From assembly GCF_011799805.1 (NCBI RefSeq), contig NZ_WXUB01000004.1, forward strand, positions 558,001 to 622,000: DNA of 64,000 nt. Reading direction: 5' to 3'. The stretch's first letter is position 1, and each line of letters begins with the position of its first letter. Of this stretch, positions 27,331 to 36,779 are shown one piece after another. A program made the position numbers and the translations under genes. The DNA comes from Maribellus sediminis (GTDB taxonomy: Bacteria; Bacteroidota; Bacteroidia; Bacteroidales; Prolixibacteraceae). The notes beneath the pieces are model-generated. The model made no database searches. It saw only the letters and a list, made by a program, of their open reading frames with translations, and had not been told where the DNA came from.

Positions 27331-30300
27331 ATGAAAAAATTTACCTTATTCATTGTTATGTACTTAGTGGCCATCTCAATGTCGTATGCACAAATCGACA
27401 TTTCAGGAATGGTAGGGTACTATACGTTTCAGGACGAAGCAGATCTTTTTAAGAATTATGCCACTGAAGCAGGTATTGGAACCGTAAAATGCGAAGGTGT
27501 TATGCAGTTCGATCCGACAGCTACCGATGCCAGTGCCGATGATAAAGCATCGACAAAAGACAGCGACTGGTCGGTGATCGATGGAGTTAGCGACAAAGCT
27601 ATTTCACTAAAAGCGCACAACTGGTTTAAAGTTTGGCACGGTATCCCGGCCAACGGTGGTGGTAGTTACGTTAACGATTTTACAGTAATTGTGGATGTGC
27701 GTGTATCTGACACTGCACAAATCTATTCATTGCTCGAAGTTAATCCAACTCCATCAGCAAGTGGATATACTTCTGAGATGGAAATCGTAGGCGGAGCGGT
27801 TGGATCGATTGGTGCACCGGCATCGGGTGAAGATGCCTTTGGTTTTTCCGAGCCAATTATTAAAGAAAACACATGGTACAGGATTGCATATGTGGCCAAA
27901 CTTGGTGAATACATTAAGGTATTTGTCGACGGCGTTCTGGTTCGCTCAATGGAAGGCAATTTTCTTGATGCACGTCCTGCACCATATGGCGCAGATACAA
28001 GCCCTGACGATGCGGCAATGAAAATAGGTGGTAATAACGAATCAGCACCTGCGAACGATCCGCCTCGCGATGGCGACAAGGACGTTGATATGATCGCCGT
28101 GTTTAACAGAGATCTTACTGATGCTGAAATTGCTGCACTGGGAGCTCCCGGATCAGCAGGTGAAACAGGTGGATTAATTGGAAGATACACTTTTGAAGAT
28201 ACTGATGATTTGTTTAAAAACTATGCAATTGAAGACGGTGTTGGTAAAGTTCAGTGCGATGGCGTAATGCAGTATGATCCGGCGGCAACCGACACAAATG
28301 CCGACGATAAAGCTTCGACTAAAGATGTAGACTGGTCGGTTGTTGAAGGAGCTAAAGACAACGCAATCTCCTTGAAAGCACACAACTGGCTTAAATTATG
28401 GCACGGCATCCCTGCTAACGGCGGAGGTAGTTATGTGAACGATTACGCAATTGTTATGGATGTTCGAGTGGCTGATACTTCTGCAATTTATTCGCTGTTC
28501 GAAGTAAATCCAACACCACATGTTAATGGTTATACATCTGAAATGGAAATTTCGGGCGGAAAAGTTGGTACCGTTGGAGCCCCTGCTTCCGGTGCTGATC
28601 CTTTCGGATTTTCTGATGTTGTGATTGAGGAAAATACCTGGCACAGGGTTGTTTACAACGCTAAGTTGGGCGAATACATAAAAATGTATGTCGACGGTGT
28701 GCTCGTTCGTTCAATGGAAGGCAATTTCCTCGACGCTCGTCCTGCACCATACGGAGCTGATACTGATCCGGCAGATGCGGCATTTAAAGTATGTGGAAAC
28801 AACGAAGCTGCTCCTGCAAACAATCCTCCTCGCGATGGTGATAAGGATGTTGACATGATCCTGGTTTATAACCGTCCGCTTTCCGACCTTGAAATTCAGG
28901 CGCTTGGAAAACCTGAGATTGTTGAAGAAGAAGAAACCGGTTTAATCGGTCAATATACCTTCGAAGATTCAGAAGACCTGTTTAAAAACTACGCTACCGA
29001 AGTTGGAGTAGGTACTGTTCAGTGCGATGGCGTTATGCAATACGATCCTGAAGCAACCGATTCGAATGCCGATGATAAAGCATCGGAAAAAGACGTTGAC
29101 TGGATGGTAATTCCCGGTGATCAGGAGAACGACAATGCTATTTCATTGAAAGCGCACAACTGGTTCAAAATCTGGCACGGAATACCGGCTAACGGTGGTG
29201 GCGGCTATGTAAACAATTTCTCCCTGGTAATGGATGTTCGCGTTGCCGATACTTCTAAAATTTACTCGCTATTTGAAGTAAATCCTACTCCGAGCAGAAA
29301 CGGTTATACCTCGGAACTTGAAATTGTTGGTGGACGAGTTGGTAGTATTGGTGCCCCAAAATCAGGTGCTGAAGCTTTAGGATTTTCTGATGTGGTAATC
29401 GAAGAAAATAAATGGCATCGAATTGTTTATTCCGCCCAGTTAGGCGAATATATCAAGGTATATGTTGATGGCGTTCTGGCTTTATCAATGGAAGGCGACT
29501 TCACAGACGCACGTCCTGCGCCATACGGAGCCGATACCGATCCGGCTGATGCAGCCTTTAAAGTTTGTGGTAACAACGAAGCTGCACCTGCCAACGATCC
29601 TGCGCGCGACGGCGACAAGGATGTGGATATGATTTCGGTTTACAACAAGAGTTTATCTGCCGAAGAAGTGGCTGCGCTCGGTAAACCTGAAAATAAAGAG
29701 GAAGCCGGAATACTCATCGGCGTTTATACTTTTGAAGATACCAACGACCTGTTTAAAAACTTTGCCACCGAAGATGGAATTGGTAAAGTTCAGTGCGACG
29801 GAGTGATGCAGTTCGATCCGGAAGCAACTGAAACCAGTGCCGATGATAAACCATCGACCCAGGACGTTGACTGGACAGTTGTTGACGGTGTTGAGGACAA
29901 TGCCATTTCGATGAATGCTCACAACTGGCTCAAATTCTGGCACGGAATTCCTGCCAACGGAGGTGGTAGTTACGTTAACGACTTTGCAATTGTAATGGAT
30001 GTTATGATTCCGGATACTTCACTTATCTATTCACTTTTCGAAGTAAACCCAACGCCAAATGCAACAGGTTATACTTCAGAAATGGAAATTGTAGGTGGAA
30101 AAATTGGTACAATAGGTGCTCCAAAATCAAGTGCCGATGCCTTTGGTTTCTCCGATGTTGTAATCAAAGAAAATACCTGGCACAGGGTGGTATACAATGC
30201 CAAACTTGGCGAATACATTAAAATGTACGTCGACGGAGTTTTGGTTCGCTCAATGGAAGGTAATTTCCTCGATGCACGTCCTGCTCCATACGGCGCCGAT

Positions 30301-30720
30301 CTGTCGCCTGACAACGCAGCATTTAAAGTAGGAGGAAATAACGAAGCAGCTCCTGCCAACGATCCTCCACGTGACGGTGCCAAAGTGATTGATAAAGTAA
30401 TGATTTACAGCATAAGTCTTACCGATGCAGAAGTTGAGGCTTTGGGTGCACTTGGAATCGAAACCGCGGTTGAATCGGTAGTTGATGAAGCCACATTCAG
30501 GTTGTATCCGAATCCTGCCAGCGATGTGTTGCATTACACGGCTGAAAATGTTGAACGATTCGATATTGTTAACATGGCCGGACAAACTGTATTCAGCACA
30601 TTGGTTGAAAGCAGCAGATCATCGGTTAACGTAAGCAATTTAGAAACTGGTATGTACATTGTTAGAGCTCTGAAAAACAATGGAAGTATCGAAACTCAGA
30701 AGCTGATTATTCAGAAATAA
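27331..30720 (+). CDS. Secreted four-repeat LamG-like protein with T9SS sorting domain
   Basis: A 1129-residue protein with a signal peptide (about 1-20, ending SYAQ). Four tandem modules of about 255 residues start near 28, 280, 536 and 792, each with GxYTFED-DLFKN(Y/F)A, a KAHNW-K-WHGIPANGG core, SLFEVNPTP and FxDARPAPYGAD. They look like concanavalin/LamG-type jelly rolls and are close in sequence. The last ~80 residues are a type A T9SS sorting domain (FRLYPNPASDVL ... GMYIVRALKNNG), so the protein is exported through the T9SS and attached to the surface or released. Binding target unknown; a glycan is plausible because SusCD follow. A terminator separates it from susC. Confidence 0.88.
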   Translation: MKKFTLFIVMYLVAISMSYAQIDISGMVGYYTFQDEADLFKNYATEAGIGTVKCEGVMQFDPTATDASADDKASTKDSDWSVIDGVSDKAISLKAHNWFKVWHGIPANGGGSYVNDFTVIVDVRVSDTAQIYSLLEVNPTPSASGYTSEMEIVGGAVGSIGAPASGEDAFGFSEPIIKENTWYRIAYVAKLGEYIKVFVDGVLVRSMEGNFLDARPAPYGADTSPDDAAMKIGGNNESAPANDPPRDGDKDVDMIAVFNRDLTDAEIAALGAPGSAGETGGLIGRYTFEDTDDLFKNYAIEDGVGKVQCDGVMQYDPAATDTNADDKASTKDVDWSVVEGAKDNAISLKAHNWLKLWHGIPANGGGSYVNDYAIVMDVRVADTSAIYSLFEVNPTPHVNGYTSEMEISGGKVGTVGAPASGADPFGFSDVVIEENTWHRVVYNAKLGEYIKMYVDGVLVRSMEGNFLDARPAPYGADTDPADAAFKVCGNNEAAPANNPPRDGDKDVDMILVYNRPLSDLEIQALGKPEIVEEEETGLIGQYTFEDSEDLFKNYATEVGVGTVQCDGVMQYDPEATDSNADDKASEKDVDWMVIPGDQENDNAISLKAHNWFKIWHGIPANGGGGYVNNFSLVMDVRVADTSKIYSLFEVNPTPSRNGYTSELEIVGGRVGSIGAPKSGAEALGFSDVVIEENKWHRIVYSAQLGEYIKVYVDGVLALSMEGDFTDARPAPYGADTDPADAAFKVCGNNEAAPANDPARDGDKDVDMISVYNKSLSAEEVAALGKPENKEEAGILIGVYTFEDTNDLFKNFATEDGIGKVQCDGVMQFDPEATETSADDKPSTQDVDWTVVDGVEDNAISMNAHNWLKFWHGIPANGGGSYVNDFAIVMDVMIPDTSLIYSLFEVNPTPNATGYTSEMEIVGGKIGTIGAPKSSADAFGFSDVVIKENTWHRVVYNAKLGEYIKMYVDGVLVRSMEGNFLDARPAPYGADLSPDNAAFKVGGNNEAAPANDPPRDGAKVIDKVMIYSISLTDAEVEALGALGIETAVESVVDEATFRLYPNPASDVLHYTAENVERFDIVNMAGQTVFSTLVESSRSSVNVSNLETGMYIVRALKNNGSIETQKLIIQK
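27412..30450 (+). repeat. Four tandem ~765-bp coding repeats
   Basis: Repeat units begin near 27412, 28171, 28939 and 29709. Each encodes one jelly-roll module. Blocks such as the FLDARPAPYGAD region are nearly identical in protein while the DNA differs at third positions, so the duplication is not recent or has been under selection. Confidence 0.85.
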
Positions 30721-30737
30721 TAGCCAATAAGAACATC

Positions 30738-30768
30738 AATCCCGGTGAAAGCCGGGATTTTTGTTTTT
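30738..30768 (+). terminator. Terminator of the LamG-repeat gene
   Basis: Stem AATCCCGG/CCGGGATT with a 6-nt loop followed by TTTGTTTTT. Confidence 0.85.
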
Positions 30769-30859
30769 GCTGACCAAGCAGTGTTGAATTAAGTGGAAGA
30801 AAAACAGTGTATTATGGAATTTGAAAACAATAGAAATAAATAGAATTAAAACCAGGATT

Positions 30860-33800
30860 ATGAGAAGAACATTATTTTTTGTTGCCCTGCTAATTCTCAA
30901 TTTATCGGTATTCGCCCAGACAAGTATTACGGGGCGTGTTACTGATGATGCCTCAGGAGATCCAGTTCCCGGAGCTTCTGTGGTGGTAGAAGGGACAACC
31001 GTGGGAACCGTCACAGGACCGGATGGCGCTTATACAATTCAGGTGTCGACGGGAACCGACATTATTGTATTTAGCTTTTTAGGTTACAAAACCGAGAAAG
31101 TTACAGTTGGCTCTCAAACTGAGATCAACGTTAGTTTAAAAGAAGACATTGAACAACTGGAAGAAGTGGTTGTAACAGCAATGGGTATTAAGCGCGAAAA
31201 ACGAGCGCTCGGTTATGGCGCCCAGGATGTTGGTGGCGACGAAGTAGCTGCTGCCAATCCAACCAACGTTGTTTCGGCACTGTCGGGAAAAGTTGCAGGT
31301 GTTAGCATACTTACTTCTTCCGGGCAGGTGGGAGCATCATCATCGGTGGTTATTCGTGGTATAAAAAGTATTCAGGGATCAAACCAGGCTTTGTTTGTGG
31401 TGGATGGAACACCGATCATGAACACGATCAACTCGGCCATGTCGTCGAGTACGTACACCGACTTTGGTAATGCCGCTATGGACATCGATCCTTCAGAAAT
31501 AGAAAGTGTTTCGGTACTGCGAGGTGCCAGTGCATCTGCTTTGTACGGAAGCCGCGCTGCCAACGGTGTAATTCTTATCACTACAAAAAAAGGCAGCCAG
31601 AATAAAGGACTTGGTGTTGAGCTTTCATCATCGGTAGCTTTCGATAATGTTTACCTTCTGCCCAATTATCAGAATGAATACGGCCAAGGACGTAACGGAA
31701 GTGAATATGAATGGCAAAAAAACTATTCTGATCTGACTTACCAGGAGTTTCACGACCTGAGAGAATTCCGGTGGGGATTGGATGGAAGTGGTTACCGGAT
31801 GGACTGGGACGAAAGCTGGGGATCGAGACTGGATGCCGGCCTGATGGTGGCTCAGATGGATTCACCGCTCGATGAAAACGGAAATGTGATCCCGACTCCA
31901 TGGGTGTCGCAACCCGATAACGTAAAAGACTATTACGAAACCGGAATTTCAACGGTAAATAATATCGCTTTATCTGCCAGCAGCGAAAAGGCTAATGGCC
32001 GATTAACGCTGGGGCATAAAACACAAAAAGGTACAGCTCCGAATACCGATATGCGTCAAATTAATATTGGAATTAAATCGGAGTTTAAACTCACCGATAA
32101 ATTGTCGTTCGATGTAAATGTAACCTACACCGACCTTCAGAACGATAACCTCCCTCAACAGGGTAACTCAATGAGGAATCCATTGTTGGAATTCAATTCA
32201 TGGTTTGGCCGCCAGGTAAATACACAGTACCTGAAGGAACATTACGACGATATCATCATTTACAATGGTAAACCTACTGCTTTCAACTGGATGATGGATT
32301 ACGATTCGCAACATCCAAACCCATACTGGAATGCGTATAAGAACACCATGTCGAGAGAAAGAAACCGTGTATTTGGTAATGCTGCCATTACCTGGAATGT
32401 TGCGAAGGGAATTGATTTGATTGGTAGAGTAGGGACCGACTTCTTTAACGAGCACCGTAAATTTAAGTATCATCAGTATTCCCGCGACTGGACCGATATG
32501 TATGAGTTCTCGACAAATGGAAATTTCTGGGAACAATACCGGATTGAAAAAGAAACCAATGCCGACTTATTGCTTGAGATAACAAAAGCAGTTGGCGATT
32601 TTGATATTTTGGCCACAATTGGTGGAAATTACCGACAGGCCTTTGACCGCTTTGCAACAACCTCGGGATCAAACCTGATTGTACCTGACTTTTTCTCAAC
32701 TTCAAACTTCGAAGGGGAGCCAACCGTTAGTTTTACCGAATACAAGAAGGTAACTAACAGTGTTTTTGCTTCGGCCAATATTGGTTTTAAACGGTATTTA
32801 TACCTTGATATGACCGTACGTGGCGACTGGAGTTCGACCCTGCCAAGCGACAACTGGAACTACTGGTACCCTTCGGCTAATCTGAGCTTTATTGTAACCG
32901 ATGCTTTGGGACTTGAATCAAGCTGGTTGAATTATGCCAAAATACGTGGTGGTTATGCAGTTGTTGGTAACGATACCGGGCCGTACAATTTGTCGCCTGT
33001 TTTTTACTCTATCGGAACAACATTTAACGGCGTGAACCTTTTTGGTGCGCAATCAACACTGCCTTCCTACAACCTGAAACCAGAACTTACCAATAGTTTC
33101 GAGGTAGGTGGTGAAATGAAGTTTTTCAATAACCGATTGGGACTCGACCTGACATATTACAATGCCACTACCAAAAATCAGCTTTTGAGCGTTGATATTC
33201 CTGTTTCATCAGGTTATAGTTCATGGATGAAAAATGCCGGTGAGATCTTAAACAAAGGTTTCGAGGTTCAATTGTACGGAACTCCTGTAAAAACACGAGA
33301 TTTTAGTTGGGATATAGTATTGAACTGGGCAACTAATACCGGCGAAGTAGTAGAACTCGCCGACGGACTCACCGAATTGCAACTTGCGTATTACTACTCT
33401 TACGGCGATGTGTCGCTAATGGCATTTCCCGGCGAACCAATTGGCGATTTGTACGGAACCACTTTTGCCCGTAACGACAATGGCGATATTCTGGTCGACA
33501 GAAACGGTATGCCTTTAACATCGACCGAATCAGAAATCCTTGGAAACATCAATCCCGATTACTTTGGAGGAATCCGGAATACTTTCACGTATAAAGGTTT
33601 TAGCCTGACTGCACTGATCGACTATCGAGTTGGTGGCGATGTGTTCAGTATGACAAAATCAGTAGGACAAAAAGCAGGTATTCTGCAATCAACCGTTGAA
33701 GGAGGTATTCGTGAAACAGGAATGATTGCTGAGGGCGTTTACGAAGATGGCACGATGCTCGATCTGAACAACGACGGAACAGCAGAAGATGTAAGCGGAC

Positions 33801-34132
33801 AAGCCAATCAATCGGTGATTTCAGCACGCGATTACTGGCGAAATTCAAGAGACTGGGCCGAACTGGCTATCGTTGACGGAAGTTACGTGAAACTCAGAGA
33901 AGTGGTACTGGCATATCGTTTCCCGAAGAAAATCGTAAACAGCATCCTTTTGCAGGACCTTACCATGTCGGTTTACGGACGTAACCTGGCACTGCTTTAT
34001 ACCCACGAAAGCAACGATGTTAATATCGATCCTGAAGTAGCATCAGGTAGTACTCTGGCAGGAGCAGGACTGGAAGCTTATCAGCTGCCACCTTCTCGTA
34101 CGATAGGATTTAAACTTAATGTGAAATTTTAA
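30860..34132 (+). CDS. SusC/RagA-like TonB-dependent outer-membrane transporter
   Basis: A 1090-residue protein. The start at MRRTLFFVALLIL gives a good signal peptide (cleavage after VFAQ); an ATG 13 codons earlier is less likely. A carboxypeptidase-D-like regulatory domain (about 22-100, SITGRVTD ... GYKTEKV) is followed by a TonB box (LEEVVVTAMGI), a plug domain with SVSVLRGASASALYGSRAANGVI, and a 22-strand barrel ending IGFKLNVKF. It imports an oligomer captured with the SusD partner encoded 12 bp downstream. No anti-sigma or hybrid two-component regulator lies beside it. The cargo cannot be read from sequence. Confidence 0.96.
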   Translation: MRRTLFFVALLILNLSVFAQTSITGRVTDDASGDPVPGASVVVEGTTVGTVTGPDGAYTIQVSTGTDIIVFSFLGYKTEKVTVGSQTEINVSLKEDIEQLEEVVVTAMGIKREKRALGYGAQDVGGDEVAAANPTNVVSALSGKVAGVSILTSSGQVGASSSVVIRGIKSIQGSNQALFVVDGTPIMNTINSAMSSSTYTDFGNAAMDIDPSEIESVSVLRGASASALYGSRAANGVILITTKKGSQNKGLGVELSSSVAFDNVYLLPNYQNEYGQGRNGSEYEWQKNYSDLTYQEFHDLREFRWGLDGSGYRMDWDESWGSRLDAGLMVAQMDSPLDENGNVIPTPWVSQPDNVKDYYETGISTVNNIALSASSEKANGRLTLGHKTQKGTAPNTDMRQINIGIKSEFKLTDKLSFDVNVTYTDLQNDNLPQQGNSMRNPLLEFNSWFGRQVNTQYLKEHYDDIIIYNGKPTAFNWMMDYDSQHPNPYWNAYKNTMSRERNRVFGNAAITWNVAKGIDLIGRVGTDFFNEHRKFKYHQYSRDWTDMYEFSTNGNFWEQYRIEKETNADLLLEITKAVGDFDILATIGGNYRQAFDRFATTSGSNLIVPDFFSTSNFEGEPTVSFTEYKKVTNSVFASANIGFKRYLYLDMTVRGDWSSTLPSDNWNYWYPSANLSFIVTDALGLESSWLNYAKIRGGYAVVGNDTGPYNLSPVFYSIGTTFNGVNLFGAQSTLPSYNLKPELTNSFEVGGEMKFFNNRLGLDLTYYNATTKNQLLSVDIPVSSGYSSWMKNAGEILNKGFEVQLYGTPVKTRDFSWDIVLNWATNTGEVVELADGLTELQLAYYYSYGDVSLMAFPGEPIGDLYGTTFARNDNGDILVDRNGMPLTSTESEILGNINPDYFGGIRNTFTYKGFSLTALIDYRVGGDVFSMTKSVGQKAGILQSTVEGGIRETGMIAEGVYEDGTMLDLNNDGTAEDVSGQANQSVISARDYWRNSRDWAELAIVDGSYVKLREVVLAYRFPKKIVNSILLQDLTMSVYGRNLALLYTHESNDVNIDPEVASGSTLAGAGLEAYQLPPSRTIGFKLNVKF

Positions 34133-34144
34133 AACCGACTTACA

Positions 34145-35572
34145 ATGAAAACAAAAATATTGATAACATTATTTAGCTCGGCAGTTCTTGTTTTATCCTC
34201 TTGTACACAGAACTTTGAAGAGATCAATACCAATCCGAACAACCCGGATATTGCTCCGTTGACTAACGTCTTCGCGAATGTGATTGAAGACATCACCGAG
34301 CGTTTTGGAACAACAGAAATGGAATATCCGGCCGCTTATGTCGGACATGTAACTAAAGGGACTTATACCACGGTTACCAACTACCAGGGAAGCCCAAGTA
34401 CCGATATGTGGAACGGCACCTACCGGTCAACACTTTCGAATGTGAACTTTGTAATTGAAGGTGCACTGGAGAACGAGAATAACAATCTATGGGCGGCTGC
34501 TACGGTGTTAAAAACATACGCGATGCAAATGGTTACCGATGTGTATGGTAAAGTTCCGTATTTCGAAGCCGGTCAGGGAGCCGATGGTTTGATTCATCCA
34601 AAATATGACTCGGAAGAAGCCATTTATGCCGATTTGCTTAAAACGTTGGATGAAGCCAACGAGAAACTGGTTCCGGGAGCTGAGAATGGTTTGCTGGGAG
34701 CCGGCGACCTGCTGTATTATGGCGATATCACCAAATGGAAGAAATTTTGTAATTCGCTGCACCTGCGTGTTGCCATCCGGATGTCGAATGTGGATGAAAC
34801 AACTGCAAAAGCAGAGATTTCGAAGATTCTCAGCAATCCCGATGTCTATCCGGTTTTTACCAGCAACGAGGATAACGCTTTTCTTGCTTACCCGGGCGAT
34901 GAAGACTGGATTGAGCCATGGACAGCCCGTCACAGTTCAATTGGTGACGACTGGATGGCGAAACCGATCGTTGATGTTATGAACGATCTGGAAGATCCGC
35001 GTTTGGAATTCTACGCCGCACCTCTTACCGATGGTACGTACAGTGGTCTGGAAGTTGGTAAAGATGCCGATATCAAATACTCGCGCGTAAACGACCTTTT
35101 TGTAAATAATCCCGGTGGTTCTGTGTATTTCCTGAAATTTGCTGAAGTACAGTTTATCAGAACCGAAGCCATTATGCGCGGGTTCGTTAATGGCAGCGCC
35201 AAAGATGCCTACGAATCGGCCATTACAGCTTCTTGCGAGGAATATGGAATAGGCAGAAGGGACATTTCGAATTACATTGAAGGATTTGATGTAGAATTTG
35301 CAAACGATCTGAACCAGGTTTACCTGCAAAAATGGATTGCACTTTTCCGTCAGAGCTGGGAAGCCTGGGCAGAAATGCGACGGACTGATGTTCCGGCGCT
35401 TTCGCCTGCGGTAAACTCGGTTCACAGTGGCCATAATCGTCCGCCATTCCGTTTTTCTTATCCCGACTCCGAAAGGAAACTGAACAGTGCCAATGTTCCA
35501 GCCGACGTGAATGAAGTTCACGATTACTGGGGCTACCAGATTTGGTGGGATACACGTTCAGGTGTCCAATAA
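34145..35572 (+). CDS. SusD/RagB-like surface lipoprotein
   Basis: A 475-residue lipoprotein with a type II signal peptide and Cys20 (VLSSCTQNF). The opening NFEEINTNPNNP, the TPR-like helices (ATVLKTYAMQMVTDVYGKVPYFEA) and the C-terminal WGYQIWWDTRSG match the SusD-like_2 branch of SusD/RagB proteins. It would cover the SusC barrel as a lid and bind the substrate. This branch includes proteins near peptidase genes, so a peptide-type cargo is possible. A hairpin terminator follows. Confidence 0.94.
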   Translation: MKTKILITLFSSAVLVLSSCTQNFEEINTNPNNPDIAPLTNVFANVIEDITERFGTTEMEYPAAYVGHVTKGTYTTVTNYQGSPSTDMWNGTYRSTLSNVNFVIEGALENENNNLWAAATVLKTYAMQMVTDVYGKVPYFEAGQGADGLIHPKYDSEEAIYADLLKTLDEANEKLVPGAENGLLGAGDLLYYGDITKWKKFCNSLHLRVAIRMSNVDETTAKAEISKILSNPDVYPVFTSNEDNAFLAYPGDEDWIEPWTARHSSIGDDWMAKPIVDVMNDLEDPRLEFYAAPLTDGTYSGLEVGKDADIKYSRVNDLFVNNPGGSVYFLKFAEVQFIRTEAIMRGFVNGSAKDAYESAITASCEEYGIGRRDISNYIEGFDVEFANDLNQVYLQKWIALFRQSWEAWAEMRRTDVPALSPAVNSVHSGHNRPPFRFSYPDSERKLNSANVPADVNEVHDYWGYQIWWDTRSGVQ

Positions 35573-35596
35573 ATAGCTAAAAACTTGAAAAGTAAT

Positions 35597-35630
35597 AAGA
35601 AAGACAATCCAAAAGATTGTCTTTCTTTAT
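35597..35630 (+). terminator. Terminator of the susCD pair
   Basis: A perfect 13-bp stem, AAGAAAGACAATC/GATTGTCTTTCTT, with a CAAAA loop. Confidence 0.88.
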
Positions 35631-35648
35631 AAAACCAAACGTATAAAA

Positions 35649-36707
35649 ATGATCAGCCGAAGAAGATTTATTGAAAGTTCAGCAGCACTCACAGCTGTAT
35701 CTGTAACGCCTTTATCAAAATTACTCGCCGGAGAAAACGAAGGATATTCGAACAAGTCGATACGGAATATTTTACCCCGGCGCTTGCAGAAAGGGGACAC
35801 TATTGGCCTGGTAACGCCTGGAGGTCCGATCACAGAAGAACAACTCAAAAACACAGCGAGCAAACTCAAAGAATTCGGATTTAAAACCTACTATTTACCA
35901 AGTGTGCTATCGCAGTATGGTTATTTTGCAGGAACCGACACTGAAAGAGCGGATGAGTTGATGCACATGTTTGCCAACGACAAAGTGGATGCAATTTTGT
36001 GTGTTAGAGGCGGATATGGGGCCATTCGAATTCTCGATATGCTGGATTACGAACTGATTAAACAACATCCAAAGGCTTTGATTGGTTACAGCGATATTAC
36101 AGCACTGCTTTCAGTGATTTTCGAACGCACCGGATTGGTGACTTTTCACGGGCCGGTTGGAGTTTCGTCGTTTAACAATTTTACGATGGAGGCCTTCGAA
36201 AACGTGTTGATGAAATCGCAGGGTAAATACAAGTATTCCTACGAACGGGAAGCGGAAACCGAAGAAAATCCTGAATATGATCTGTATGCCATATCGGAAG
36301 GAAAAGCTGAAGGAATACTGATTGGTGGAAACCTGAGTGTATTGGATTCAATGATCGGAAGCAAATTCGAGCCTGACTTTGAAAACAAGATCGTTTACCT
36401 GGAAGAAACTGATGAAAAGATCTACCGGATCGATAAAATGCTTTTTCACTTATTGTATGCTACAAATCTGAAAAAAGCTGCCGGAATTGCGCTTGGTATT
36501 TTTAACGGCTGCGATTATAACGAAGAAGAGCCTTCGCTTACCTTAAAACAGGCAATTACCGACCTCCTAAAGCCTTTAGGTATTCCCGTTGTTTACGGCT
36601 TACCTTTTGGTCATATCAGTTCAAAAATAACACTTCCTACGGGTGTTAAAGCCAGATTGAATGCGGGTAAAAAAACGTTGAAACTACTTGATAAGGCTGT
36701 TTCTTGA
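35649..36707 (+). CDS. LD-carboxypeptidase (S66 family) with Tat-like signal
   Basis: A 352-residue S66 serine peptidase. The N-terminus SRRRFIESSAALTAV is a twin-arginine-like signal, so it is probably exported folded. The nucleophile is Ser148 in LIGYSDITAL, with supporting RGGYG, the Glu in VYLEETDEKIYRID and the His in LPFGHISS. S66 LD-carboxypeptidases remove D-Ala from muropeptide tetrapeptides. The usual LdcA is cytoplasmic for recycling; an exported form suggests wall remodelling or digestion of external murein peptides. It directly follows susCD and converges with a secreted M1 peptidase. Confidence 0.88.
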   Translation: MISRRRFIESSAALTAVSVTPLSKLLAGENEGYSNKSIRNILPRRLQKGDTIGLVTPGGPITEEQLKNTASKLKEFGFKTYYLPSVLSQYGYFAGTDTERADELMHMFANDKVDAILCVRGGYGAIRILDMLDYELIKQHPKALIGYSDITALLSVIFERTGLVTFHGPVGVSSFNNFTMEAFENVLMKSQGKYKYSYEREAETEENPEYDLYAISEGKAEGILIGGNLSVLDSMIGSKFEPDFENKIVYLEETDEKIYRIDKMLFHLLYATNLKKAAGIALGIFNGCDYNEEEPSLTLKQAITDLLKPLGIPVVYGLPFGHISSKITLPTGVKARLNAGKKTLKLLDKAVS

Positions 36708-36779
36708 TTCGTCTTACCTTTCCGCGAAAACAATTGATGAAACTGCCAAAAGGAAGCTATTCCGGTTACAAATTATCGC

